NCBI GenBank assembly: GCA_023395465.1
Contig: JAEWZE010000177.1
Coordinates: 1 to 16,484, forward strand
Length of the DNA stretch: 16,484 bases
Direction of reading: 5' to 3'
DNA from: Pseudomonadota bacterium
GTDB lineage: Bacteria; Pseudomonadota; Gammaproteobacteria; Xanthomonadales; Xanthomonadaceae
Shown: positions 1-9,666 of the stretch, in pieces
Position numbering within the stretch: position 1 is the stretch's first letter
Layout of the letters: each line of letters opens with the position of its first letter
The notes under the pieces: model-generated
Told to the model about the DNA's origin: nothing
The model's database searches: none
The model's input: the letters and a program-made list of their open reading frames with translations, nothing else
Program-made: the position numbers and the translations under genes

Positions 1-1457
<1,457 letters not shown>

Positions 1458-1500
1458 CGGCGGCCGTGCCGCGCGCGGACCGTCCGCGTCCGCCCGGCCA

Positions 1501-1520
1501 TGCGCAAGGGACCCTGCGCA
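1501..1520 (+). terminator. possible weak terminator hairpin after gyrB
   Basis: TGCGCA at 1501-1506 can pair with TGCGCA at 1515-1520 around an 8-base loop. The loop itself contains GGG and CCC. There is no T-run after the stem, so this is only a candidate 3' structure for the gyrB transcript. It could be chance in GC-rich DNA. Confidence 0.2.
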
Positions 1521-1613
1521 GCCTGCCCGCCGTCGGCCCCCCGCCGCCGCCGGGTTGACGAAAACTTAAGATGCCCGCCGCCACACTCGCGGCGAACCGC
1601 AGGGGTCCCCCAC

Positions 1614-2405
1614 ATGAGGCACACCATCGCAGCGCTGGTCATCGTCGCATCACTTGCGGCGTGTGCCACCACCACCTCGTCCACCGGGCGTACCCAGTAC
1701 GTGGGCGGGGTCTCGCAGGCGCAGCTCAACCAGCTTGGCGCGCAGGCCTTCACCGAGGCCAAGCAGAAGGGGCCGCTCAGCAACGACGCGCGGCAGAACC
1801 GCTACGTGCGCTGCGTGGTCGACGCGCTGGTGCGGCAGCTGCCGGCAGACCAGCGCGCCTTCGCCTGGGAGAGCGCGGTCTTTGCCGAGAAGGAGCCCAA
1901 CGCCTACGCGTTGCCGGGTGGCAAGGTGGGCATCAACGCCGGCCTGTTTGCCGTGGCCAAGAACCAGGACCAGCTGGCGGCGGTGGTCGCCCACGAGATC
2001 GGCCACGTGGTCGAGCGCCATCATGACGAGCGCATCACCCGCCAGATGGGCGCCTCCGGTGCGGTCCAGCTGATCGGCGCGCTCGCCGGCGAATACGGCC
2101 AGCTGGCTACCCAGGGCGGCAGCATCCTGGCGCAGACCGGCTTCCTGCTGCCCGGCTCGCGCGCGCAGGAAACCGAGGCCGACGTGGTCGGCCAGCGGAT
2201 GATGGCGCAGGCCGGCTTCGATCCGCGCGCGGCCGTCGCGCTGTGGCAGAACATGATCGGCGCCGGCGGCAACCGTCCGCCGCAGTGGCTGTCCACGCAC
2301 CCGGATCCGCAGAGCCGGATCTCCGAACTGCAGGCGCGCGCCAACCAGCTGGTGCCGACCTGGGAACAGGCGCGCGCCGCCGGACGCCGTCCCAGCTGCG
2401 GCTGA
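1614..2405 (+). CDS. M48 family metallopeptidase, predicted lipoprotein
   Basis: A 263-residue zinc peptidase of the M48 family, resembling the small periplasmic LoiP/YcaL/BepA-type proteins that act in outer-membrane protein quality control. The N-terminus is a lipoprotein signal with the lipobox LAAC (lipidated Cys17), so the protein is probably anchored to a membrane facing the periplasm. The zinc site is complete: HEIGH at His127-His131 with catalytic Glu128, and ETEAD starting at Glu186, the expected third ligand. A Ser/Thr-rich linker follows the lipobox. I chose the ATG at 1614 because it gives the signal peptide at once; the frame is open further upstream to 1500, but that part has no signal character. 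A TTGACG (1555-1560) lies upstream without a convincing -10 partner. It has the same orientation as gyrB, 156 bases away. Its substrate cannot be read from sequence. Confidence 0.92.
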   Translation: MRHTIAALVIVASLAACATTTSSTGRTQYVGGVSQAQLNQLGAQAFTEAKQKGPLSNDARQNRYVRCVVDALVRQLPADQRAFAWESAVFAEKEPNAYALPGGKVGINAGLFAVAKNQDQLAAVVAHEIGHVVERHHDERITRQMGASGAVQLIGALAGEYGQLATQGGSILAQTGFLLPGSRAQETEADVVGQRMMAQAGFDPRAAVALWQNMIGAGGNRPPQWLSTHPDPQSRISELQARANQLVPTWEQARAAGRRPSCG

Positions 2406-2410
2406 CCTCC

Positions 2411-2426
2411 CGCGGGGCTTCCCGCG
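2411..2426 (+). terminator. possible terminator hairpin after the M48 gene
   Basis: CGCGGG (2411-2416) and CCCGCG (2421-2426) form a perfect 6-bp stem with a GCTT loop, starting five bases after the M48 stop codon. The following bases are pyrimidine-rich (CCCTTCTTC) but there is no proper T-run. It could be a weak terminator between the M48 gene and the TPR gene. Confidence 0.3.
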
Positions 2427-2491
2427 CGACCCTTCTTCGCGACATCCTTTCCAGCCCTTGCGCCCCTGGCGCATGAATCAAGGTGAGACCC

Positions 2492-3706
2492 ATGCCCAAG
2501 ACGATCCTTCCGACCCGCCTGCTGACCGCGATGCTGGCCACCGGCCTGATGCTGGCCACCACCGCCGCGATGGCGCAGGGCACGACCCGTGCCGAGGAGC
2601 GCCGGGCCGAGCGCGCGAAGAAGAACGAAGCGCGTGGCGAGGCGGGCAAGTCCGAGCCGCGCTATCCCGACGCCACCCGCGAGGAGCCCGAGGCCAAGGC
2701 CTCGCGCTCGGCCGGCACGCGGCTCAACAAGCTGTCCGAGGCCTACGAGGCGCAGGACCTGGAGAAGACCCGGACCCTGGCCGACGAGATCATCGCCGAC
2801 GAGAAATCGAACGGCTACGACAAGTCCATGGCCGCGCGCATCGCCGGCGCCGGCCTGATCGGGCATGACGACGCCAAGGCGCTGGACTACTTCCAGCGTG
2901 CCCTGCAGTTCGACGGGCTGAAGAACGACGACCACTACGAGGTGATGAACATCATCGCCCAGCTGCACGCGCAGGACGAGCGCTACGCCGAATCGCTCGC
3001 CACCATCGATCGCCTGCAGGCCGAGACGCGCACCCAGGATCCGACCATCGCCGCGCTCAAGGGCAACGTGCTGCTGCGCCTGGAACGCTACCCCGAGGCG
3101 ATCGCGGCGCTGCGCCCGCTGGTCGACTCGCCCGACGCCAAGCCCGAGTACCAGCAGCTGCTGATGGCGGCCTATGCCGAGTCGGGCCAGGGCGCCGAAG
3201 CGGCCAGGCTGGCCGAGCAGATCGCCGCCGCCACGCCCGACGACAAGCGCTCGCAGCTCAATCTCGTCGCCACCTACCTGCAGACCGACCAGTACGACAA
3301 GGCGGCGGCGGTGCTGGAGGCGCTGCGCGCCAGGGGCGAGCTCACCGAGGAGCGCGAATACCGCAACCTGATGGCCTCCTACCTGAGCATGGACGATGCC
3401 CAGGCCAAGGCCATCGAGATCATCAACGAGGGCCTGTCCAAGAACATCCTCAAGCCCGACTACCAGACCTACGTCGCCCTCGCGCAGGCCTATTATTTCG
3501 GCGAGCCGCAGCAGATCGACCAGGCCATCGGCGCCTACCAGAAAGCGGCGCCGCTGGCGCCGACCGGCGAGACCTGGCTCAACCTTTCCAAGCTCCTGGC
3601 CAACGAGGGACGGCTGGCGGAAGCCAAGCAGGCCGCCCAGTCGGCACTTGACAAGGGCGTCCGCAATCCGGACGAGGCCAAGCGCATTCTTGCCCGGAAC
3701 AACTGA
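2492..3706 (+). CDS. secreted tetratricopeptide repeat (TPR) protein next to tonB
   Basis: A 404-residue protein with a Sec signal peptide (cleavage expected after Ala28, motif AMA|Q). A highly charged, probably disordered stretch follows (about residues 30-75), then helical TPR-type repeats to the C-terminus, with typical A/Y/A-P spacing such as 'YPEAIAALRPL' and 'YAESLATIDRL'. It should be periplasmic and act as a protein-protein scaffold; no catalytic motif is visible. The start is the ATG at 2492, preceded by an AAGGTGAG ribosome site at 2479-2486; the GTG at 2483 falls inside that site and is unlikely. The gene sits directly upstream of tonB in the same direction. TPR proteins encoded beside TonB systems are known in other gammaproteobacteria (for example Vibrio TonB2 clusters), so a role in TonB function is plausible but is inference. 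Confidence 0.85.
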   Translation: MPKTILPTRLLTAMLATGLMLATTAAMAQGTTRAEERRAERAKKNEARGEAGKSEPRYPDATREEPEAKASRSAGTRLNKLSEAYEAQDLEKTRTLADEIIADEKSNGYDKSMAARIAGAGLIGHDDAKALDYFQRALQFDGLKNDDHYEVMNIIAQLHAQDERYAESLATIDRLQAETRTQDPTIAALKGNVLLRLERYPEAIAALRPLVDSPDAKPEYQQLLMAAYAESGQGAEAARLAEQIAAATPDDKRSQLNLVATYLQTDQYDKAAAVLEALRARGELTEEREYRNLMASYLSMDDAQAKAIEIINEGLSKNILKPDYQTYVALAQAYYFGEPQQIDQAIGAYQKAAPLAPTGETWLNLSKLLANEGRLAEAKQAAQSALDKGVRNPDEAKRILARNN

Positions 3707-3729
3707 GCCTTCGTCACGTAGGAAACCGG

Positions 3730-3758
3730 TTGGTATCGCGCCCATGGATTGGTATAAG
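3730..3758 (+). promoter_or_regulatory. sigma70-like promoter for the tonB-exbB-exbD1-exbD2 operon
   Basis: TTGGTA (3730-3735, 4 of 6 to TTGACA) and TATAAG (3753-3758, 5 of 6 to TATAAT) are separated by exactly 17 bases. This is the most AT-rich patch between the TPR stop and the tonB start. Transcription would begin near 3765, leaving a leader of about 80 bases. A TTGGTAT direct repeat (3730-3736 and 3749-3755) overlaps both elements. I looked for a Fur-type 19-bp box and did not see a convincing one. Confidence 0.5.
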
Positions 3759-3844
3759 CTTGGAAATTCCCGTCGCCGAAAAGCCGGCAGCGGATACGAC
3801 ATGACCCCGGACGCGCGGCGTCCGGCCAGACTTGAGTTCAACGC

Positions 3845-4507
3845 ATGACCGAACGCTTGCCGACCGCCGACAAGAAAGACGAAGGTCTGGACTGGGCGCG
3901 AATCGCCGGATTCACCCTGGTGGTGGCGATCCACGCCGCGGCCCTGCTGCTGCTGCTGGCGCCCGCCACTCCGCCCCAGGCCGAACGGCCGGACGACGAT
4001 GCCACCCGCGTGGTGATCATCGAGCCGCCGCCTCCGCCGCCCCCGCCGCCGCCGCCGCCGCCGGAACCGCCGAAGCCCACGCCGATCAAGGAGCTGGTGC
4101 CGCCGCAGCCTTCGCCGCTGCCGCCGCCGCCCGAAGAGCCGCCGGTGGTGTTCGACGAGCCGTCGCCGGTCGACACGCCCGCACCGCCGCCGGCCCCGCC
4201 CGCGCCGCCGCAGGCGACGCCCGACATCGGTGCCAGCGTGGACATCTCCTCCAGGAACATGAACCCGCCGCAGTACCCGCCGTCCGCCCTGCGCGCCGGC
4301 ATCCAGGGCACCGTGATCCTGGTCGTGGACGTCGACGCGAACGGCAACGTCACCAACGTGTCGGTGGAGAAGTCGAGCCGCAACCGCGACCTCGACCGCG
4401 CCGCGATGCAGGCCGCGCGCCGCTGGCGGTTCAACCCCTCGATCGTCAACGGCCAGCCGGCCGCCGGCCGCGTGCGCGTGCCGGTGGACTTCAACCTCGG
4501 CGGCTGA
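3845..4507 (+). CDS. tonB: energy transducer TonB
   Basis: TonB spans the periplasm and passes proton-motive energy from the ExbB-ExbD channel to outer-membrane receptors for iron chelates, vitamin B12 and, in xanthomonads, many plant carbohydrates. The 220 residues show one N-terminal helix (about 19-40) carrying the conserved His30 (the E. coli His20 position). A long proline-rich spacer follows (about 60-130) with a run of 13 prolines at 61-73. The C-terminal TonB domain has the YPxxALRxGxxGTVxL pattern and ends in a 'RRWRFNPS' strand. The Ser that lies four residues before the His in E. coli TonB is Val26 here. The ATG at 3845 is the first that gives the membrane anchor; its ribosome site is weak (TTGAG). 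It is the first gene of the operon, with exbB 72 bases downstream. Confidence 0.95.
   Translation: MTERLPTADKKDEGLDWARIAGFTLVVAIHAAALLLLLAPATPPQAERPDDDATRVVIIEPPPPPPPPPPPPPEPPKPTPIKELVPPQPSPLPPPPEEPPVVFDEPSPVDTPAPPPAPPAPPQATPDIGASVDISSRNMNPPQYPPSALRAGIQGTVILVVDVDANGNVTNVSVEKSSRNRDLDRAAMQAARRWRFNPSIVNGQPAAGRVRVPVDFNLGG
4025..4063 (+). repeat. CCG-rich triplet tract encoding 13 consecutive prolines in TonB
   Basis: Thirteen proline codons in a row, eleven of them CCG, with an uninterrupted run of seven CCG at 4043-4063. Slippage here would add or remove whole prolines without breaking the frame. Long proline runs stall ribosomes and normally need elongation factor P. Confidence 0.9.
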
Positions 4508-4579
4508 TCGTCACGTAACACCTTCCGCGTTACACCGTTCCACTCCTACACTTCAACAACATTCAAAAAGGTAAGCGTC

Positions 4580-5320
4580 ATGCTGCAGGAAACCACCGCC
4601 GCCCCATCGACCGGAGGCAACGCCGAAGCACTGACCCAGATGGGCTTCGCGAACCTGATCGAACACATGACAGTGGTCAACTGGATCGTGTTCATCGTGC
4701 TGATCCTCATGTCGGTGCTCTCGATCTACTGGATCATCTACAACTTCTTCAAGCACATCCGGCTGAAGAAGAATTCCGACCGTGTCATCGCCACGTTCTG
4801 GGAAACCCCGAACGCGCAGGACGCCATCCGCTACATGGAAGAGCAGCCGCGCAGCGAGCCGTTCTCCAAGGTCGCGCTCGATGCCGCCCAGGCCGCTGCG
4901 CACCACCAGCGCCATGACGCTTCGCGCCTGGCCGAATCGCTCAGCCGCTCCGAGTTCGTCGACCGGGCCCTGCGCCAGGCGGTGACCCGCGAATCGCTGG
5001 GCCTGGAAGCCGGCCTGACCGTGCTCGCCACCGTCGGTGCGACCGCACCGTTCGTGGGCCTGCTCGGTACGGTGTGGGGCATCTACAACGCCCTGATCCG
5101 CATCGGTGCCACCGGCCAGGCCGACATCGGCGCGGTCGCCGGTCCGGTGGGCGAGGCGCTGATCATGACGGCCATCGGTCTTGCGGTCGCGATCCCGGCG
5201 GTGCTGGGCTACAACTTCTTCGTCCGCCTCAACCGCGGCGTGAACAACAAGCTCGACACCTTCGCCCACGATCTGCACGACTTCTTCGCCACCGGCGCGC
5301 GCGTCGGCGAAAATCGCTGA
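4580..5320 (+). CDS. exbB: TonB-system proton channel subunit ExbB (MotA/TolQ/ExbB family)
   Basis: ExbB forms the inner-membrane pentamer that encloses ExbD helices and uses the proton gradient to power TonB. The 246 residues have the family layout: a short periplasmic N-terminus, TM1 (about 34-58), a large cytoplasmic loop (about 60-140), TM2 with the signature run 'GATAPFVGLLGTVWGIY' (about 153-169), and TM3 (about 190-213, 'EALIMTAIGLAVAIPA'). The conserved Thr and Pro of TM2 and the GPVGEAL entry to TM3 are present. The ATG at 4580 follows an AAAAAGGTAAG ribosome site. It lies 72 bases after tonB and 26 before exbD1, in one apparent operon. TolQ is the nearest alternative, but the tonB and exbD neighbours settle the assignment. 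It is the only ExbB in the window despite three ExbD genes. Confidence 0.96.
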   Translation: MLQETTAAPSTGGNAEALTQMGFANLIEHMTVVNWIVFIVLILMSVLSIYWIIYNFFKHIRLKKNSDRVIATFWETPNAQDAIRYMEEQPRSEPFSKVALDAAQAAAHHQRHDASRLAESLSRSEFVDRALRQAVTRESLGLEAGLTVLATVGATAPFVGLLGTVWGIYNALIRIGATGQADIGAVAGPVGEALIMTAIGLAVAIPAVLGYNFFVRLNRGVNNKLDTFAHDLHDFFATGARVGENR

Positions 5321-5346
5321 TCGACTCAGACTGACGGAGATCCGAC

Positions 5347-5775
<429 letters not shown>

Positions 5776-5790
5776 TCGGGAGAACGCACG

Positions 5791-6207
<417 letters not shown>

Positions 6208-6262
6208 CGCACGACCGTCCGGCGTCGCCTGCAGCGCGCCGGCCGCTTACCGCAACAGCTTC

Positions 6263-6290
6263 AACGCCGCCCACCGGGCGGCGTTTTTTT
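6263..6290 (+). terminator. intrinsic terminator of the tonB-exbBD1D2 operon
   Basis: A perfect 10-bp stem, AACGCCGCCC (6263-6272) pairing with GGGCGGCGTT (6276-6285), has a 3-base ACC loop. A run of seven T follows at 6284-6290, overlapping the stem end. It lies 55 bases after the exbD2 stop. This is the clearest terminator in the window and separates exbD3 from the operon. Confidence 0.92.
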
Positions 6291-6569
6291 GTCCGGCGCC
6301 AGGCGCGCCCGCGGGTTCGGCCGGGCCGGGTGGGGTCGCGTCGCGCCAGATCTTCAACCTCGCGTCGTCTCGCTGTCGGCGCGATCCGGAGCTGGTCGGT
6401 CGGCCGCGCCGGACTCTTCCGGCAGGTTTCGGGACAGCGCTGCCGGCCGCGCAGCGTTCCACGTGGACTCCGCCCTCCGTGCGGATGCGTGCGCTCGCTC
6501 GCAGCGCTTGCGGCGCGCCGCGGGCCGGCGTAGCGTCGGGGGCGCATCCATTCCGTCAGGAGGTGCGTC
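6291..6569. other. gene-free stretch between terminator and exbD3
   Basis: Together with 6208-6290 this makes 362 bases without a gene. Short open frames cross it on both strands, but none has a ribosome site, a recognisable domain or a natural end. I see a possible promoter (6508-6536) and a strong AGGAGGTG ribosome site (6558-6565) just before exbD3. The rest is GC-rich and gives me no further signal. Confidence 0.6.
6508..6536 (+). promoter_or_regulatory. candidate promoter for exbD3
   Basis: TTGCGG (6508-6513) and TAGCGT (6531-6536) are spaced by 17 bases. Matches to the consensus are 3 of 6 and 4 of 6. Position supports it: the start would fall about 25 bases before the exbD3 ATG, and a terminator upstream makes a separate promoter necessary. 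The sequence evidence alone is weak. Confidence 0.35.
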
Positions 6570-6974
<405 letters not shown>

Positions 6975-6980
6975 GCCGGC

Positions 6981-7736
6981 TCAGCCGCCGCCGTCGATGA
7001 TGGCCAGGTAGCGCGAGACCGTGGTGGCGAGGCCCTCGTACAGGGCCTCGCCGATCAGGGCGTGGCCGATCGACACTTCCTCCACCTCCGGCACCGCGGC
7101 GAGAAAGGCGCCCAGGTTGGCCTGGCTGAGGTCGTGGCCGGCATTGACGCCGAGACCCGCCGCGCGGGCGGCCCGCGCAGTGTCCGCGAAGGCGGGCAGG
7201 GCCTCGGCCCCGCGGCCGGAGGCAAACGCTTCGGCCCAGGGGCCGGTGTACAGCTCGATGCGATCGGCGCCGATCGCGGCCGCGTGCGCGGCATCGCAGC
7301 CCGCGTCGGCAAACAGGCTGACCCGGCAGCCCAGCGTGCCGAGCCGGGCGATCAGCGGCCGCAGCGCATCGCCGTCGCGGGCAAAGTCGAAGCCGTGGTC
7401 GGAGGTGAGCTGCGCGTCGGCGTCGGGGACCAGGGTCGCCTGCGCCGGGCGCACCCGTTCGCACAGGGCCATGAAGCCGGCATAGCCTTCGCGCGGCGGG
7501 GCGAAGGGATTGCCCTCCAGATTGAACTCGACGCCCCGTGCACGGCACAGGTCGGCCAGCGCCAGCACGTCGTCGTGGCGGGTGTGGCGGGCATCGGGGC
7601 GCGGGTGCACGGTGATGCCGTGCGCGCCGGCATCCAGGCAGGTGCGGGCGGCGCGCAGCATGTCGGGATCGCCGCCGCCGCGCGAATTGCGCAGCACCGC
7701 GATCTTGTTGAGGTTGACGCTGAGGTGGCAGCTCAT
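6981..7736 (-). CDS. pdxJ: pyridoxine 5'-phosphate synthase PdxJ
   Basis: PdxJ condenses 1-deoxy-D-xylulose 5-phosphate with 3-amino-2-oxopropyl phosphate to make pyridoxine 5'-phosphate, the last ring-forming step of DXP-dependent vitamin B6 synthesis in the cytoplasm. The 251 residues form a TIM barrel with the family signatures: 'LSVNLNKIAVLRNSRGG' at the N-terminus, 'GITVHPRPDARH' with catalytic His44, 'EFNLEGNP' with Glu74, and 'GVNAGHDLSQANL' near residue 195. The NK in place of the E. coli DH near the N-terminus is, as I recall, typical of the alphaproteobacterial/xanthomonad PdxJ subtype. Its ribosome site is weak. The gene follows a small membrane-protein gene by 22 bases on the same strand, so the two may be cotranscribed. 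pdxJ directly after exbD matches the Xanthomonas order. Confidence 0.95.
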   Translation of the reverse strand: MSCHLSVNLNKIAVLRNSRGGGDPDMLRAARTCLDAGAHGITVHPRPDARHTRHDDVLALADLCRARGVEFNLEGNPFAPPREGYAGFMALCERVRPAQATLVPDADAQLTSDHGFDFARDGDALRPLIARLGTLGCRVSLFADAGCDAAHAAAIGADRIELYTGPWAEAFASGRGAEALPAFADTARAARAAGLGVNAGHDLSQANLGAFLAAVPEVEEVSIGHALIGEALYEGLATTVSRYLAIIDGGG

Positions 7737-7758
7737 GCGCCGCCGTGGACCGGACGCA

Positions 7759-8037
7759 TCATGGCGCCTGCGGCTCGTCGGCGGTGGCCGGCGCGACGCC
7801 CGCGGCGGCCGCGCGGCGCGCTTCGGCCAGCTCGCGCAGGCGCTGCAGTTCGCGCGGGTCGAGCATCTGGCTGTCGTCGCGGCTCTGGGTATCGATCCGC
7901 TGCGACAGCAGTCCCAGGATCCACAGGCAAAGCAGCACCAGCGCCGCGACCAGGCAGATCGCCACCAGTGCCATGGACGAAGTCATGAAGGCGATCGCGA
8001 GCGCGGCGATCGCGAGCAACAGGAACAACCAGGGCAT
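7759..8037 (-). CDS. small membrane protein of unknown function, upstream of pdxJ
   Basis: A 92-residue protein. Two hydrophobic helices (about 2-20 and 22-45, starting 'MPWLFLLLAIAALAIAF') are followed by a hydrophilic tail containing a predicted short helix 'DPRELQRLRELAEARR' and an Ala/Pro-rich end. I do not recognise a named domain. It is best described as a two-span inner-membrane protein with a cytoplasmic tail. The ATG at 8037 starts at the hydrophobic region. The open frame runs upstream to 8178, but that extension is arginine-rich shadow sequence. A -10-like TAGACT lies about 30 bases upstream on the same strand. It ends 22 bases before pdxJ, which suggests cotranscription but no shared function. 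It is probably real, given the clean amphipathic layout. Confidence 0.7.
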   Translation of the reverse strand: MPWLFLLLAIAALAIAFMTSSMALVAICLVAALVLLCLWILGLLSQRIDTQSRDDSQMLDPRELQRLRELAEARRAAAAGVAPATADEPQAP

Positions 8038-8065
8038 GGGCAGGCTCCGCTGCGGACGAGCCGCC

Positions 8066-8071
8066 AGTCTA
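8066..8071 (-). promoter_or_regulatory. -10-like element for the small membrane protein/pdxJ pair
   Basis: On the minus strand this reads TAGACT inside GCGTTAGACTGG, 28 bases from the ATG at 8037. No good -35 element is visible at 16-18 bases. The same hexamer occurs at 14698-14703 in front of another gene, which slightly raises its credibility. Confidence 0.3.
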
Positions 8072-8122
8072 ACGCCAACCGTTGCGCCGGCATGCCGTTG
8101 GGCCATCCGCCGCGGCCGCTGG

Positions 8123-8142
8123 GGGCGGGCCGCCGCCCGCCC
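8123..8142 (-). terminator. GC-only hairpin downstream of the cardiolipin synthase gene
   Basis: GGGCGGGC (8123-8130) and GCCCGCCC (8135-8142) form a perfect 8-bp stem with a 4-base loop. It lies about 80 bases after the cls stop in transcription order and just before the small membrane-protein gene. No T-run follows on the minus strand, so it may slow polymerase or be chance. Confidence 0.3.
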
Positions 8143-8220
8143 GCGACCAGCGCAGGGGAGGGCCTGCCTGTGGTGCAAGCGCTGCCGACGCCGGGGAGAC
8201 CGCGCCCCGAGCCGGCGCGT

Positions 8221-9666
8221 CTAGAGCAGCGGCGACATCAGCCGGGCGAGGGCCTCGGGCAGCCGCGCGCCGAGCAGGCCGCGATGGCGGCCCTGGCGCA
8301 CGCGCGGGGCGCTGGCGAGTTCGCCTTCGATCAGCTGCGCCAGTGCCGCGCCCAGCTGCGCGTCGTCGAACAGCACCGACACCTCGAAGTTGAGCCGGAA
8401 GCTGCGATGGTCGAAGTTGGCGCTGCCGATCAGCACCGTGCTCTGGTCCACCAGCAGCGCCTTGGTGTGCAGCATGCGCGGCCCGTACTCGTAGACCTTG
8501 ACCCCGGCCACCAGCAGCGGACCGAAGTAGGACCGCGCGGCCAGCGTCACCAGCCGCGAGTCGCTCATGCGCGGCACCAGCAGGCGCACGTCCAGCCCGG
8601 CCAGCGCGGCCGAGGTCAGCGACATCATCGCCGCCTCGCCCGGCACGAAATACGGCGTCACCAGCCAGACGCGCTCGCGGGCGCCGTGGATGGCGCCCAC
8701 GTGGGCGCGGTGGATCGCCTCCCAGTGCGTGTCGGGACCGGAGGTGATCACCTGCGCGCAGACCTCGCCGCGCGGCAGGGGCGGGGTCTGCCGGACCACG
8801 TCGCCGATGAAGTCGCGCTCGCCGGTGGCGTAGGCCCAGTCCTCGACGAACACCAGCTGCAGCGCCCGCACCAGGTTGCCTTCCACGCGCAGGTGCAGGT
8901 CGCGGTAGGCGGCGGCGTTGAGCCGGTCGTTCTGGTCGTCGGTGATGTTCATGCCGCCGGTGTAGCCGATGCGGCCGTCGATCACGACGATCTTGCGGTG
9001 GTTGCGCAGGTTGGTCCACGGCCGTTGCCAGATGCGGCCGAACCGGGTGGGGTGGAACCACGCCAGCTCGCCGCCGGCCTCGACCAGGCTGGCGAAGAAG
9101 CGCTGGCAGCGGGCCCCGCCCAGCGCATCGACCAGCAGCCGCACCTTGACCCCGGCACGGGCGCGTTCGACCAGCACGTCGCGCAGCGCGGTCCCGCTCC
9201 CGTCCGGATGCCAGATGTAGTACTCGAGGTGGATGTGTTCGCGCGCGCGGGCGATGTCGGCGATGAGCGCGTCGTACTTGGCCGCGCCGTCCACCAGCAG
9301 GCGCACGTCGCTGGCGGTGGTCATCGGCAGGCCGGTGGCCGTGCGTACCATGCGCGCCAGCTCGGCCACCTCCTCGTTCTCCGCCAGCGCCTGCGCGGGC
9401 AGTTCGCCGCGCACGCGCGCCCGGCGCAGCCGCTGGCGTTCGATCTTCTGCGGGCCGAACACGTGGTAGACGAGGAAGCCCACGTACGGCAGCAGCGCCA
9501 GGCCCAGCAGCCAGCTCACGGTCGCCACCGGCTCGCGCTTCTGCAGGATGATCCAGCCGCCCAGCAGCAGCATGTACAGCGCCCAGCCCAGGGTCAGGTA
9601 CAGGCGCAGGTGCGGCACCGAGGCGAGCGCGTCCCAGCCCTGGCGCAACAGATCGAGTATCGGCAC
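8221..9666 (-). CDS. cls: cardiolipin synthase (phospholipase D superfamily)
   Basis: Cardiolipin synthase joins two phosphatidylglycerol molecules into cardiolipin plus glycerol at the inner membrane. The 481 residues are close to E. coli ClsA in length. Two N-terminal membrane helices come first (about 21-43 and 50-70, around 'YMLLLGGWIIL' and 'WLLGLALLPYVGFLVY'), then two phospholipase D domains. Both catalytic HxKxxxxD motifs are complete: His223-Lys225-Asp230 in 'NHRKIVVIDG' and His400-Lys402-Asp407 in 'HTKALLVDQS', each followed by the GGMN or GSAN stretch. The start is a GTG at 9666 with GGAAG just upstream. The two helices favour a ClsA-type enzyme over the shorter ClsB. The gene appears to stand alone, with 147 bases separating it from the next gene upstream. 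Confidence 0.93.
   Translation of the reverse strand: MPILDLLRQGWDALASVPHLRLYLTLGWALYMLLLGGWIILQKREPVATVSWLLGLALLPYVGFLVYHVFGPQKIERQRLRRARVRGELPAQALAENEEVAELARMVRTATGLPMTTASDVRLLVDGAAKYDALIADIARAREHIHLEYYIWHPDGSGTALRDVLVERARAGVKVRLLVDALGGARCQRFFASLVEAGGELAWFHPTRFGRIWQRPWTNLRNHRKIVVIDGRIGYTGGMNITDDQNDRLNAAAYRDLHLRVEGNLVRALQLVFVEDWAYATGERDFIGDVVRQTPPLPRGEVCAQVITSGPDTHWEAIHRAHVGAIHGARERVWLVTPYFVPGEAAMMSLTSAALAGLDVRLLVPRMSDSRLVTLAARSYFGPLLVAGVKVYEYGPRMLHTKALLVDQSTVLIGSANFDHRSFRLNFEVSVLFDDAQLGAALAQLIEGELASAPRVRQGRHRGLLGARLPEALARLMSPLL

Noticed and set aside
1500..1613. Longer start for the M48 peptidase at 1500
   Set aside because: It would bury the lipoprotein signal behind 38 Arg/Pro-rich residues. 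The ATG at 1614 gives a standard lipobox.
3707..3844. Fur box upstream of tonB
   Set aside because: I searched the intergenic region for the 19-bp GATAATGATAATCATTATC-like pattern and found no acceptable match, only AT-rich promoter bases.
2021..3934. A 637-codon open frame on the minus strand
   Set aside because: It is antisense to the M48 and TPR genes and into tonB, has no recognisable domain and a shadow-like composition. The plus-strand genes have signal peptides, ribosome sites and motifs.
6247..6462. A 71-codon minus-strand open frame between exbD2 and exbD3
   Set aside because: Its end reads through the intrinsic terminator stem, it lacks a ribosome site, and it has no domain. It is explained by the terminator sequence.
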